From contig HG738137.1 of assembly GCA_000499405.2 (NCBI GenBank), positions 16,231,601 to 16,295,600 of the forward strand: a DNA stretch of 64,000 nucleotides. The letters run 5' to 3'. Positions 53,834-64,000 of the stretch are shown in pieces (position 1 is the stretch's first letter; each line of letters opens with the position of its first letter). A program made the translations under genes and the position numbers. Source of the stretch: Onchocerca volvulus. Lineage: Eukaryota; Nematoda; Chromadorea; Rhabditida; Onchocercidae. The notes beneath the pieces are model-generated. The model had not been told where the DNA came from. It ran no database searches and saw only the letters and a list, made by a program, of their open reading frames with translations.

Positions 53834-54307
53834 ATGTACCGATTCCTGAGATATTTTATACTCGAATTGATAATTATTTCATTTTTATTTGGTGATTTCG
53901 TGGTCAGCGAAGATGAAAAAATTGAAGAAACAAAGTAGGTTGGAGTGATTTCTTGATAATTCACAGTAATGAACAAAATTAATTCAATCTGCCGAATAAT
54001 GAACGGAAAGGTAAGAAATATATAATGTGTTATTAATCATTACTATTGATTAATTAAACTTGGAAAAGAATTATTATTATATTTCAGGATCCGAAAGAGA
54101 CGACAATTTTTTGAAAGTTACAGCAGTTATTCAGGATATTCCGGTCCGCATTTTAGCTCAGGTTGGAGTTATCATGGTGCACGAGCATTTCCACCACCTG
54201 TTTGTTGCTATTATGGCCCACCACCACCTCCTATGTGGTTCTATGGCTATAGTTTTGGCCATGGTCCCATGTACGGTCCCATGTATGGTCCCATTTTTTT
54301 TGGATAA
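53834..54307 (+). CDS. small secreted Gly/Tyr/Pro-rich peptide precursor, 106 aa (paralogue 1)
   Basis: Two exons, 53834-53934 and 54088-54307 (stop 54305-54307), with a 153-bp phase-2 intron. The ATG sits directly after a TTGTAG acceptor, suggesting SL trans-splicing. The precursor has a signal peptide (LILELIIISFLF-type core within MYRFLRYFILELIIISFLFG), a short acidic spacer (EDEKIEET), and a polybasic site K-I-R-K-R-R before QFFESYSSYSGYSG. The mature part of about 67 aa is rich in Gly, Tyr, Ser and Pro, with PPPVCCYYGPPPPPMWFYGY and the triplicated block GPMYGPMYGPIFFG. The adjacent Cys pair could link chains. The layout is like nematode nlp/cnc-type Gly-Tyr-rich epidermal or antimicrobial peptides, but I cannot match it to a named family. 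Function is unproven. Confidence 0.82.
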
Positions 54308-55408
54308 CTAAAAGGCTATCTCAATTGATCGATCTAAATCAAACATTTGAATCGATAGTGTTTATTTATTTTTGTGTGAATATATTTCATTCTACTTAAA
54401 TGTATTAAATCAAATGATTGCTTCTTCGTTTCTGTTTGCAAAATGCGAATGAAATTTTATTGGACACTTGTTTTCAAACTTAAATTTCATAAATTTGAAG
54501 AGTACTTGATCATTGGTTCATAAATAAATATTAGAAGAGAAGTGAAAAAGATTGTTTGCAAGATGGAAATTCAAACAAGTTTTTAATAGTTGTAAACAAA
54601 TTTCATATTGCTAATTATTTCATCCTTTAAAAGTAAAATTACATCATATTAAAAATGTAATATAAATATAATAATTCTGGAAATATTTTTATACCAAACT
54701 ACGCTATCTTCAATTTACGATTTTGTCAAGTTACATGTTTCCTTTTACTGTAAGATTGATGCAAATTTTAGACTAATATAAATTGAAATAAATTTGCTCA
54801 TTTTATTGTTAATTAATATGAATAATTATTTTTTTAGACTATGGAAAAAATATTATTATAATTTAAACCGAGAAACTCAGAAAGAGATAATTCACTGTCG
54901 AATAAATGAATAAATTGTATAACATTAAAAAAAAAAAGAATTAAAATGAGATGAAAAAAAAAAATTAACAGAAAACAAGAAAACAATCAAATACAATAGA
55001 ATTATATTATTTTTGCTTGGAATATTTCTACAATAGAATTATATTATTTTTAAATATTTTTTTTAATATTTTAAATATTTCAAATTAAATATTTCAAATT
55101 TTTAAATATTTCAAATTCTCTACTGAATTAATACTTGTTGTAGTTATCAAAGTGGAAATTTGAATTATTTAATTAATTATCTGATTTTTTTTATTTAACT
55201 ATCCAAAAGTAAGTTAAATCTATTTACGATCGTGATAAAGTTATATTAATTGAAAAACTGCACAAACTTGTATGTAATAACGAATTTCCGTGTTTTTTTT
55301 TTTTAAACTTTCATGAATTAAAAAGGCCCAAGGATCATCACGATCGATTGGTAATAATCGTTCTTCTGAGCTTATATAATTAAAATTATTAGCAGCGAAA
55401 ACTTTCAG
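54308..55408. other. spacer between the two peptide genes
   Basis: About 1.1 kb without coding signal. It holds a duplicated ACAATAGAATTATATTATTT string near 54993 and 55029 followed by several TTTAAATATTTCAAA-like copies up to about 55122. An ATAAATAAA string near 54523 could serve as the poly(A) signal of the first peptide gene. Confidence 0.5.
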
Positions 55409-55757
55409 ATGTCTACGAAAATGTTGTCACATATTCTTGTCATTATTCTTTGTGTAAATCTGATATCGATCACCTGTCGTGAGATATCTGATGTTAACAC
55501 AATAAGGTATTAATTTAAATTTTAGATGTGAAATTTGAATTTTTCCTCTGTTCAAACAAAAATAATTTAGCATTTCGGGTTTAATTATGTTCCAAATTTT
55601 TGCTTATTCTTCCAGAAAACGCGACAAGCGACAATTTTACGGTGGTGGTCGCTTTGGCAGCATATCTGTTCCGTCTTTCCAACATACCTGTTGTAGCCAT
55701 CATAATGGATGGTATGGTCCATATCCTGATTATGGTTTTGGCTATGGCTGGGAATGA
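55409..55757 (+). CDS. small secreted Gly/Tyr-rich peptide precursor, 79 aa (paralogue 2)
   Basis: Two exons, 55409-55506 and 55616-55757 (stop 55755-55757), with a 109-bp phase-2 intron. The ATG directly follows ACTTTCAG, a candidate SL acceptor. There is a signal peptide (MSTKMLSHILVIILCVNLIS), a short spacer, then a polybasic site R-K-R-D-K-R before QFYGGGRFGS. The mature part is about 41 aa, with HTCCSHHNGWYGPYP and the tail DYGFGYGWE. The codon split by the intron is the sixth residue before the mature Gln, exactly as in the gene 1.1 kb upstream. The QF(F/Y) start, the Cys-Cys pair and the following G-P are also shared. These features show the two genes are tandem paralogues that have diverged strongly in the mature peptide. 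Likely secreted and processed by a furin or prohormone-convertase type enzyme (inference). Confidence 0.84.
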
Positions 55758-55884
55758 TTTTTGTGAGACGACAATTCTGGCGGAAGCATTGATTTTAATT
55801 TTGGCTCAGATTTTTGATTCATTTTACAAAGAGATCGAAATGTTGCAAATTTTTTGTATTTATAATATATTATATGATTATTTC

Positions 55885-55890
55885 AATAAA
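55885..55890 (+). terminator. candidate poly(A) signal of peptide gene 2
   Basis: AATAAA about 130 bp after the stop codon of the second peptide gene, in sequence with no competing coding signal. The distance is normal for a nematode 3' UTR. Confidence 0.55.
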
Positions 55891-58800
55891 AATTACATCA
55901 ATACTCGTTCCTGTTTTATGATGTGAATATTTCGAAATATTGGATATATCAAAAACTTTTTCCATCGTTACTTAAATATTGCTCGTCAATTTCTGAAACT
56001 TTCATAATTTGTAGGAACATTCGACATGAATATTATTTATTCAAAATTTCCATAAATTAATTTCGTTGCAATCTTATTTCGCATTTTTATTATTTAATTT
56101 CATATCATTTCGTATTGTGTTAAGCTGACCTATCATAATGAAAACATTCCGAAACTTAAAACTCAAAATCGAAACTTTGAAAGTTAAACTGAAATGTAAA
56201 GTCTAAATGAAGTTCCAGGTATTGCATAATCTTAAATTCGATTAGGAAATGATTTTTTAGGAATAATTGTTGGAATACAAACTATGATATCAGTTTTATA
56301 TTATCAAAGTATAGTGGCAACAATTGTATAACTTTCTCGACTGATAACTTATGTAATGTTTCATTTTTTCTGATCTTTTTTTTTTTGTTTTGCATTTTCA
56401 TTGATATTATTGGATATTATAAATTAAAATTTTCGAATTAAAACTGATAATGACACAATAAGGTGGAGAAGTGATGCTTGATAGAATTAAATATTTTATA
56501 TCAGTTGAATCATATCGCATGGTTTATGATAGATTATAAGATCACTTGTTCATTGATCGGCGTTGAAATAATCCTCAATAAATATAATCCAAGTAAATTT
56601 TGTCAAATATACTTTTCCTGAAAAAGATATAATATACCTATCTTTTATTATCTTCAATTGCTACTTTGAAAATACAAAGCTTTATTGCTAATTATTTGTC
56701 AACCAATTAATCACAGTTCGTTTGTTCTTTTATTTACAATTCATTTCATGTCCCATGTCACCTGTCTTTTTTCCTTTATTAGTACTGATACCTGAACCTA
56801 TATTTCATAATTTGGAAGCAAAATATACTAGAAATACGAATATTGAGATTCTTTTATGTGGCAAACATTGTATTTGAAAGTTTGCTTTCTCATTTAATTT
56901 CTCACTTATATTATAGTAGCAATTTATCACTTATTGAAGTAGTTTGCGAATTTCGCTGCTGAATATTGCATTTTCCAGAAAGACTCGACGAAATTAGTGC
57001 AATATTGAGATAAAAGTGGCCGAAACAAGAAGTTCAACGATGTTTGTAAGCTGAAATTAAATTGAAAAAAAAGCTTAATCATATACCAGATGGATAAAAA
57101 ATTGGGAATTTAAAGCTAAATGATATCAGTTGTACGGGTAGTTTATAATTTTTCTTGGCTAATCTATTTTTCAAATATAATATATTTGATCTTGGTTTTA
57201 TCGAGAAATATACGGAATTTTAATTGCTATAATAATTCTGCTGAAGTATATTTTGTCGTAAAAAAAAATTGCAACAAAACAAGAACGATCGATCATAGTT
57301 CGCTATCGTTGGCCAGAATTTTGAATACATTTTTTTTTTTGAAAGTTACGAAAATTTTATTTAAACGTCGAATCAAATATTTCATCATTCCAATCGATAA
57401 GCTTAGTTTATGCGAATTGAGATAAATATCATGATGCTTTTATTTCTAAAATCAATTTAGTTGTATGTCTATGTGTTAGTGTTGTAACAAAAAGTTAAAA
57501 TGAAGCAATTTGGCCGGAAATGACTTTCATTCATTCGTAATTGAATTTATCGACAAATTTAATTCACTATTTTTACCAAAAAATTGGATCTTTGAAGAAG
57601 CGCAATCGCCCCTATTATGATGAATGAAAAGATGGCAACACAAACGAGCGAGTGTTATTTGAGTGTTTCATACATCCAGTTTTGAGGCTCAACTTAAGTT
57701 GTTTAAGGCCTAGGCTTAGTATAATTTGGATGACATTATTTACATCAAATCTTTCCTATCAATCATTTCTTCTCTTCGCATAATGTTCTGGCAATTCTCA
57801 TCTATAAGCTCTTTTGGAACAATCAAGATGAATCTCTTAAAATGCAATGCATAAGTATCGTAAAAATAGCATGGAATTATATTTTCACAATCATAAATAT
57901 TGATTTCATCCATTTAAATCAATTTCGAAATTAAATACTAAAGCGGAAGAAAAATCGTCTTTTTTTCTTTTAGCAAGAATTTCTATTTAAGCAAGAAAAA
58001 ATTCACTTCTAATCCAATCCATTTATATTTTTTTTTTCTATTCCTAATCTAATTTTTCTCAAAAAATTTACTCATTTATTTGCAAATGATTCCTTCAAAA
58101 ATGAATTCTTTCCCACATATATTTCCCAATAAATTCTCATCCATATGTTCTCATTTGCTTTCTTTTAATTGCTTCATTTTGCGTGCTAAAATTCATTTTT
58201 CATTAGTTGCGACATCTTTTTGAGAAGGAAAAAAGCATTTGAATAAATTCGCAATAATATAATCAGTCAATTTCCCATACTATATGCATTTATATATATA
58301 TATATAAAATATATACATATATGTATATATAATCTTTCTTTAAAGAATTTGCGATGCGTGGCATTGATGAATGTTTAATTTGCAAAAGGCAAAATTAACT
58401 TTAATGGGAAGGGACAGATGGACAAATATCTCTTTGGTCAGATAACTAATTAGTTTGGATTGTTTATCTTACTTCTTCCTTCAGGCCTATTTCTCCATTT
58501 TCTATTTCAAATTTTTCTCTTTCGTTCAACTGAGAAGATGACTAATCTAATATTACTTAAAATATTGTATGCTTTATCGAAATGAAAGTGACAAGATGAT
58601 GAATCCCCAAATTATATCATCGTTTTGTTCAATTTTGAAAATAGTATGAAGTGAATTCGATGGAAATTTGGAATCTGGCCGTCTTTTGCTTTTTTCTTCA
58701 TTTCAATCACTCTTATCATCATTATCATTATTGTCATTATTATTATCGTTATCATATCATTCCAATACAAATTCTCTCTGAATGTCATGCAGTATTTTAT

Positions 58801-58945
58801 ATAATAATTACAAGTTTCCTGAACAATTATAAAATTTTTGTTACTTTTTACAACTATTCATTTCTTCCGCAATGTTGAGATTTAAAGAAATTTCCGGAAT
58901 TTTCCCTAATTATTTCCTTTCTGCTTTTTTCGTCCTCAAATTTTA
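55891..58945. other. intergenic region, no supported gene
   Basis: AT-rich, with T runs and a TA microsatellite. A 12-bp palindrome CAACTTAAGTTG occurs near 57690. Open frames such as 57120-57425 have neither splice nor signal-peptide support. No third copy of the peptide family was found here on either strand. Confidence 0.5.
58290..58331. repeat. TA-rich microsatellite
   Basis: A run of TATATA units with small interruptions, self-complementary. Simple sequence only. Confidence 0.85.
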
Positions 58946-59325
58946 GTGCTTTTTGATTATTTTCTAAGAAAGAAAGCTGAAACTATCGTCAAGAAGAAAA
59001 GCAGCAATAGCAACTTGGACAATGAAATGTCCTCAGCCAGAATAATATGGTAGGCTTTTCTTTTTCTATCTTTACATCATTATTTTTAATAATTTTTTTT
59101 AAATTAAAACCAAATTAAAATTTTTTTTGACTTTTTTGATTAGAACCTTTTTTTTCTTTTTTTGATTGTTTCTTTATTAGCTTACAAGTAAAGCGATAAA
59201 TGTCCTGTATCCAAATAATTCAAATTATACTTTGAAATTTAAAATGCTTTTTGAAACTATTTGTTTTTTTTTCTTTTTTTTTTCTTTCTGAAGAGAAAAG
59301 CAGATTTTTCGAAAATCAAAGAGCA
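58946..59325 (+). other. two possible 5' exons of the LRR gene
   Basis: Segment 58946-59049 follows a TTTTAG acceptor and ends ...AATAATATG|GTAGG. One frame is open (RKKAETIVKKKSSNSNLDNE), but it cannot join the next segment without a stop. Segment 59296-59325 ends at a strong GTAAGTG donor. In phase 0 the ATG that ends the first segment, the ten codons of the second (KSRFFENQRA) and the exon at 61520 join into one open chain with a signal-peptide-like start. This would make the first segment mainly 5' UTR. The model depends on phase logic only. Confidence 0.35.
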
Positions 59326-60220
59326 GTAAGTGGGAAATCTGCTGTGAAAGTGATGAATGAGAAGTGATTTATGACAGTTTTCTTCTTATCTTCGCAATTT
59401 GTTATCATTCATTGATAAGTTTATGTTATTTTAATTCTGTTGTTTGAAGATGAATTTAAAAAAAATAGCTTGCAGTAAATTGGGATAGTTCAAATTTGGA
59501 AGAAATTAACTTATACTAATTTGTAGCGAAATATTTGAAATCAAACTTCCTTTCTCTTCCAATTTCTAGATGAAAATGTTTTACGTGAAGTTTTTAACTT
59601 TTATATAATTTTAAAATGACATTTGCGCATTTCAATAGCAATACTTTTTATGATGAAGTTAGAAAGAGATTATGCTAGAAGATTGTCATATATTCGTTGA
59701 TGAATGAATTTGTGATAGATGATGTTTCTTGTAGATAAGAAGATTGATAAAATTCTTATCAGATATCATCATCTGGTGGTCACTTTTCATATTTTGTTCA
59801 TTCAAAATCTGAAAAAAGTTCCTAAAAAAAAAGTTTAAAATTATTCATAGATTTGGAAACTTTTGGCAAAATTTTGCAATTAAGCATATGTTAAGCACAA
59901 ATTAGTTCATTCATTTGGCCAATCAAAATCTTACTAGGCAAGCCAAATTAGTTTATTCATTTGGCCAAATCAATTTTTACTGGGCTAATTTTAAAGCTCT
60001 CTCTATTCCTTGGTGACAATCCTTTTTTCGATGACTCTTCTTTCCTTTTTTTCCTTATCTTTCTTTCTTCATTTTTGTTACAACAACAATCATTATCAAA
60101 ATCGATCGCTGAATGGATATGTTTAAAGACGAAGTTTGCTTATAAATTTCAGCCTTTAGGGCATAGAACGAATGCCAGTGTGTTGATGATTTCCTTGCTT
60201 ATATTTGCTGGGCTATGTTG

Positions 60221-60244
60221 CCAGCCAGCCAGCCAGCCAGCCAG
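60221..60244. repeat. (CCAG)6 microsatellite
   Basis: Six perfect CCAG copies, notable as GC-rich simple sequence in very AT-rich DNA. Confidence 0.9.
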
Positions 60245-60338
60245 TTCGAATCGATCGTTTTCATCTTCCTCTTCTTGGCCAGACAAACCAAGCGCTTAGA
60301 TACTGCTAGCTTGCTGCTAAACTAACTTGCTGTTTGCT

Positions 60339-60372
60339 AATTGCATACTGCAATTGCATGCAGTATGCAATT
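60339..60372. repeat. perfect 14-bp inverted repeat, 6-base spacer
   Basis: Left arm AATTGCATACTGCA (60339-60352), spacer ATTGCA, right arm TGCAGTATGCAATT (60359-60372). It includes repeated ATTGCA and TGCATG words and continues into TTGCATACATGCAA, giving a nested palindromic cluster. Confidence 0.85.
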
Positions 60373-60763
60373 GCATACATGCAATTTTATTCCCTCCCTT
60401 TTTATCTTATTATTATTATTATTATTGCTCATTTATCAAATTAATGTAAATCATATTCTGACTTCAAATGATTTATACAAATTATCAGTAAAATGAAAAA
60501 GGACGGAATATTTTGTTATTAAAAAAAAAGACTGTTTACTTACCTTGTGCTAAAAGTAAAAAAAATTTTTTTAACTTTTAATTTTTTAGTTTTTTAATTT
60601 TATTTTTAAACTTAATTCGATCAATTTTTTTTGCTTTCAAATTCTATAATATAACTGGACTTTTTTTGGACTATTCATTATTTGATTAAGCTTATTCTAG
60701 AACAAATCATTGTTGCAAAATTATATTGGAAGAAAAATATATGAAAAAAATGCAACAATGAAT

Positions 60764-60800
60764 TTCTCTCTCTCACCCTCTCCCCTCTCTCTCTCTCTCT
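60764..60800. repeat. CT-rich microsatellite
   Basis: A (TC)n tract with CACCCTCTCCCC interruptions, similar in kind to the tract at 13414. Confidence 0.85.
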
Positions 60801-61519
60801 GTTTATATTTTTTATTAAGATTAATTTGTCCATTAAATGATTATTGAAATGAATAAAACATAATTTATTTCGATTATTTTCAAAAAAAATCATAAAATAT
60901 AGGAAAAATGAATAAATTTTCTTAACATATAATTCAAAGTAAATTTCTAAAATATCAAATTTTTATCATTTCCTAAACACTAATTTTAATCAGGTAATCC
61001 AATATAAAAGCAATTTGCATGCTTAATATATCTTCAACTTAGTTTGATAGATAAAAATAACAACTTATTCATTCATATATCTAATCAATTTCAAAATGAT
61101 TTTTTTGTTTAAAATAATGGCACAAAGTATAAACGTTTACCTAAAATTTAAAAATTTTTTTTTTTTTTTAATCAATAATAAATGCGATATAATCTTCAAC
61201 ATTTAATAAGAATATATCTGCAAGAAATTTCATTTCTTTTTTTTTTTTTGCAACTTTTTCAACATTTCCAAATTAAAATTTGGTAGTAGATCAGTAGAAA
61301 TAATAATCGATTAGTGAAAAATGTTATAAACAAAAGATCTAAAAAAATAAATGTATTTATGCTTAATTATGGAGTGATTAGTGAAAGTTAAAAATGAGCA
61401 ATTATTAGTGTCTAGTTAGCTTAAGTCAATATTTTATCACATTATTGATCAATAATTGAATTTCACGAGAAATTTTTCAAAATCAATCAATCAATTCTTT
61501 TCCTTTTTTTTTTTTTCAG

Positions 61520-63873
61520 TCCACTGTCGCATTGTTGCATGTAGTCCGGTTTTTCTTGGCTTTCTGTGCCTTTGGTGCAGTAAAAGCCAAGCGACAGACT
61601 ATTTCAGAAGAGGTGATGTTTTCTTCTTCTTTTTTTTATTGAATTTTTTTTGCATGAATTCCTGAGAAAATTTTTGATTCCTAGAGTGTTTTGGTAGATT
61701 CTGATTTCGTAGATTCTGATTCCTGAAATTGTCATATTTATTTGCATGCTTTCGTTGATTGTTGCATTAGATTGACTTCTGCTGATCATCTTTGAAACAA
61801 TTTTCAGAAATGATTTATAAATCATCGAAAAAAAGGAATGATGGACAGAAAATTAATAGTGATAATTAAAATTAATATTAGTATTTTAGGATCCAAATTC
61901 CCGATATCAGTGTCAAGGATCATTGAGCGATTATGCAGCTTGTCAATGCCGTGAGCAGGAGAGCGAATTATCTTGTATAAATGCTCAATTTGTTGATACC
62001 AATATTTTCCTTCATGTAAATAATCTATATCGGTAAGTATATTAATTAATTAATCAATATTAAATTCTCTTAAATCTCAATGTATTATTTAATTTTTTTG
62101 TATAATAAAAATTAATAATTATTCTTTTCATTTTCAGACATCTCCGAAAAGTAACATTTCATGGGAATAATTTCCAAGATTTACCTAATAGTCCATTATT
62201 TGGACAAAATGAACATAAAAATCTCGAGGTAATTCGAAATAGCATATTACAGAAATAATCATTCAAATTATTTCTTACCAAATGATGACGCTTATATTAA
62301 AGTTTCAAATTAACAAACTGGTAATGGTGACTGTTCTTCATCTCAATTCTGACTTATCTTCAGAGCAAATTTACTTAATTACCGAAAAATCAAAATTCGA
62401 TATGTTGATGCATTGTACTTGCCAAAAAAAAAAATTATGCAATTAAAAAATATATATATAATAATCATTTAATTAAATCTATTTTTCTCTTCCAGTTATT
62501 GAATATCTCAGCAAATTACATTGTGAATTTGCATTCGAATGCACTACGAGGAATGCCAAATTTATTGGTACTTGATTTGAGTAATAATGAAATTGTACTC
62601 AAAGAAGGAGATATCAATTTCTTGTCACATACGCCGAAATTGAAACAAGTAAGCCGAAATTGGAAAAATTTAATTAAAAAAAGGAAAGAAAAGATGGAAA
62701 AGATAATTTGGATTTTGAGAAATATCGATTGATACGAGGAAAAAATGGAACATTATTCTCAAAAAATAGAATTCAGACTGAGTAAAGAAAATTTCATTTT
62801 GTTAAAAAATTCACATATCGATTAAGTAAAAATCGTTTTAAATCTTCATTCCCATATTTTATCTTGTCATGTGATAGCGAATGATAAGTCAGATATTCTT
62901 TGGTAAACTTACTGCTGCTAGTAGTAAGAATTTTGAGACTTTAAATTCGAAAAACGGAAGATAGGGTGAGCTTTGATTTTAATTTGAGCTAATTAACTTT
63001 TAAGCAATTTTAATTTAAGCAATTTTTTAAATTAATTAACATTTTTAATTAATTAACTTTTTTTTAAACTTTTAAGCATACGAAATGTTAATGATAATAA
63101 TTCTAATTCAAACATTGTAAAATTCGAAAGAATACAAAAAATTCCATCCTATTTTATGCCACTTTTTTTCAGCTTTATTTGAGACGAGCATTCACTTCGC
63201 TTGTCAATCGTACCGTACAATTTTCGTTAATGATGCGAATGTTCAAGAAAGCTAATTTACAGCAGTTAAATGTAATTTTTCTTTTAAATTCTAAATTAAA
63301 ATTTAAACTAACTTATCTGATAGCTTTAAACAGTGAAGGATTTTTACGTTAATATTATACGATCAATCAGAGAATTGATATTCGGTCTCTACCGATATCC
63401 AGTTATGCCATTTTTGGAACATCTTAAACATTGATTATCCGCATAAATTCTACGTGATACGTGGAAATTTTTGCTAAAAAATTAAATTCGAAGAAAGCAG
63501 ATTTGCGATGGATTTGTTTTGAATACTTCGTAAAGCTGATGTTTCGTGCCATCTTTGCCTCATTTTAGTGATAATATTTGTGATGAATAGAAAACTTTTT
63601 TTTTAATTTCTTCTCTCTTTCCATCTTCATTGATTGAGGAAATTGTTTTTGCGAAAATCTTTAAATTTTGCGAAGATTTTTAAAAATTCAATTACTACCA
63701 AATATTTCATTACAGTATATTGATCTGAGCTACAATTACTTCACCAAACTACCTTATAATTTACCATGTCCATTCCCGTCCTTGAGGTATCTCGATTTAC
63801 GCCAGAATTTTCTTCAAACAATCAATCTTAATACCACATGTTTATTGAAAATTGAGACCATTGATCTCAGCAG
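61520..63873 (+). CDS. extracellular leucine-rich-repeat protein, N-terminal part (runs off window)
   Basis: Exons 61520-61612, 61890-62032, 62138-62228, 62496-62648, 63173-63271 and 63716-63873, all GT-AG and in agreeing phases. The first carries a signal peptide core (ALLHVVRFFLAFCAFGAVKA) but no ATG, so the start codon must be in an upstream exon (see 58946-59325). Then comes a Cys-rich N-terminal cap (YQCQGSLSDYAACQCREQES and a fourth Cys in ELSC), followed by repeats of LRR type: LNISANYIVNLHSNALRGMP, NLLVLDLSNNEIV, YIDLSYNYFTKLP and LRYLDLRQNFLQTINL. Several NxS/T sites suit an extracellular location. Whether the complete protein has a transmembrane segment or Ig domains cannot be seen. 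By family it probably works in epithelial matrix, neuronal patterning or adhesion, which is inference. Confidence 0.88.
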
Positions 63874-64000
63874 GTAGGGATTTTTATAACATTCATTTTC
63901 TTCGATTTTTGTTATTTTTTTAAACAATAAAAAATTTGTTAAATATAATGAAAACTAAAAATTTTTCTGAAACATTTTTGAAATTTGAAATGCATTGTTA

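Larger units (their letters stand above)
59326..61519. other. putative intron or upstream region of the LRR gene
   Basis: No exon is supported. It contains an open frame at 59961-60299 that runs through the CCAG repeat and ends in Ser-rich low-complexity sequence, the palindrome at 60339, a CT tract at 60764 and many T runs. Confidence 0.45.

Noticed and set aside
59961..60299. 112-codon plus-strand open frame ending in Ser-rich sequence
   Set aside because: Runs through the CCAG microsatellite; no acceptor or donor and no frame connection to the LRR exons.
1..64000. tRNA, rRNA, spliced-leader RNA or CRISPR array
   Set aside because: Scanned by eye for the tRNA B-box, the nematode SL1 22-mer and spaced direct repeats; none seen. 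A covariance-model search would be needed to exclude diverged RNA genes.
1..64000. Nuclear insertion of Wolbachia DNA
   Set aside because: Common in filarial genomes, but no stretch with bacterial gene organisation or long intronless frames was found.

Overview
The window is very AT-rich eukaryotic DNA (roughly three-quarters A+T by eye) with many homopolymer runs, short GT-AG introns and short exons, and several genes whose ATG lies just after a polypyrimidine-AG acceptor (candidate spliced-leader sites). Together with the protein content this points to a nematode, most likely a spirurid or filarial parasite. The species cannot be fixed from the sequence alone. All gene models below were spliced by hand from reading frame, GT-AG borders and intron phase. 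They have not been checked against transcripts or databases.

Layout. 303-1085 (+): last two exons of the AMP-activated kinase beta subunit. 1955-5048 (+): a multi-exon gene I do not recognise, possibly downstream in the same operon. 5049-9381: no supported gene. 9382-12442 (-): complete six-exon rhodopsin-like seven-helix receptor with degenerate signature motifs. 12443-31360: an 18.9-kb gene desert of homopolymers, microsatellites, a 22-bp repeat array of nuclear-receptor-like half sites, a GCATGC-rich cluster, a perfect 15-bp hairpin and a 219-bp Helitron-like element. 31361-40202 (-): two Tudor-domain genes head to tail, separated by about 225 bp with a trans-splice-like acceptor (candidate operon). 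40324-41016 (+): coding-like fragments cut off by a Helitron end. 41017-about 43050 (-): a decayed, internally deleted Helitron. 44959-46141 (-): small predicted secreted Asn/Ser/Thr-rich protein. 48266-50650 (-): secreted pepsin-family protein with altered catalytic motifs. 53834-55757 (+): two related small secreted peptides with a dibasic processing site and Gly/Tyr-rich mature parts. 61520-63873 (+): start of a secreted or membrane leucine-rich-repeat protein that runs off the window.

The genes do not form one pathway. They mix housekeeping signalling (AMPK), germ-granule-type Tudor proteins, and extracellular products (receptor, pepsin-like protein, LRR protein, small peptides). The most novel-looking item is the pair of secreted peptides. 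Their split codon lies at the same place relative to the cleavage site, so they are clearly paralogous, yet I cannot assign them to a named family.
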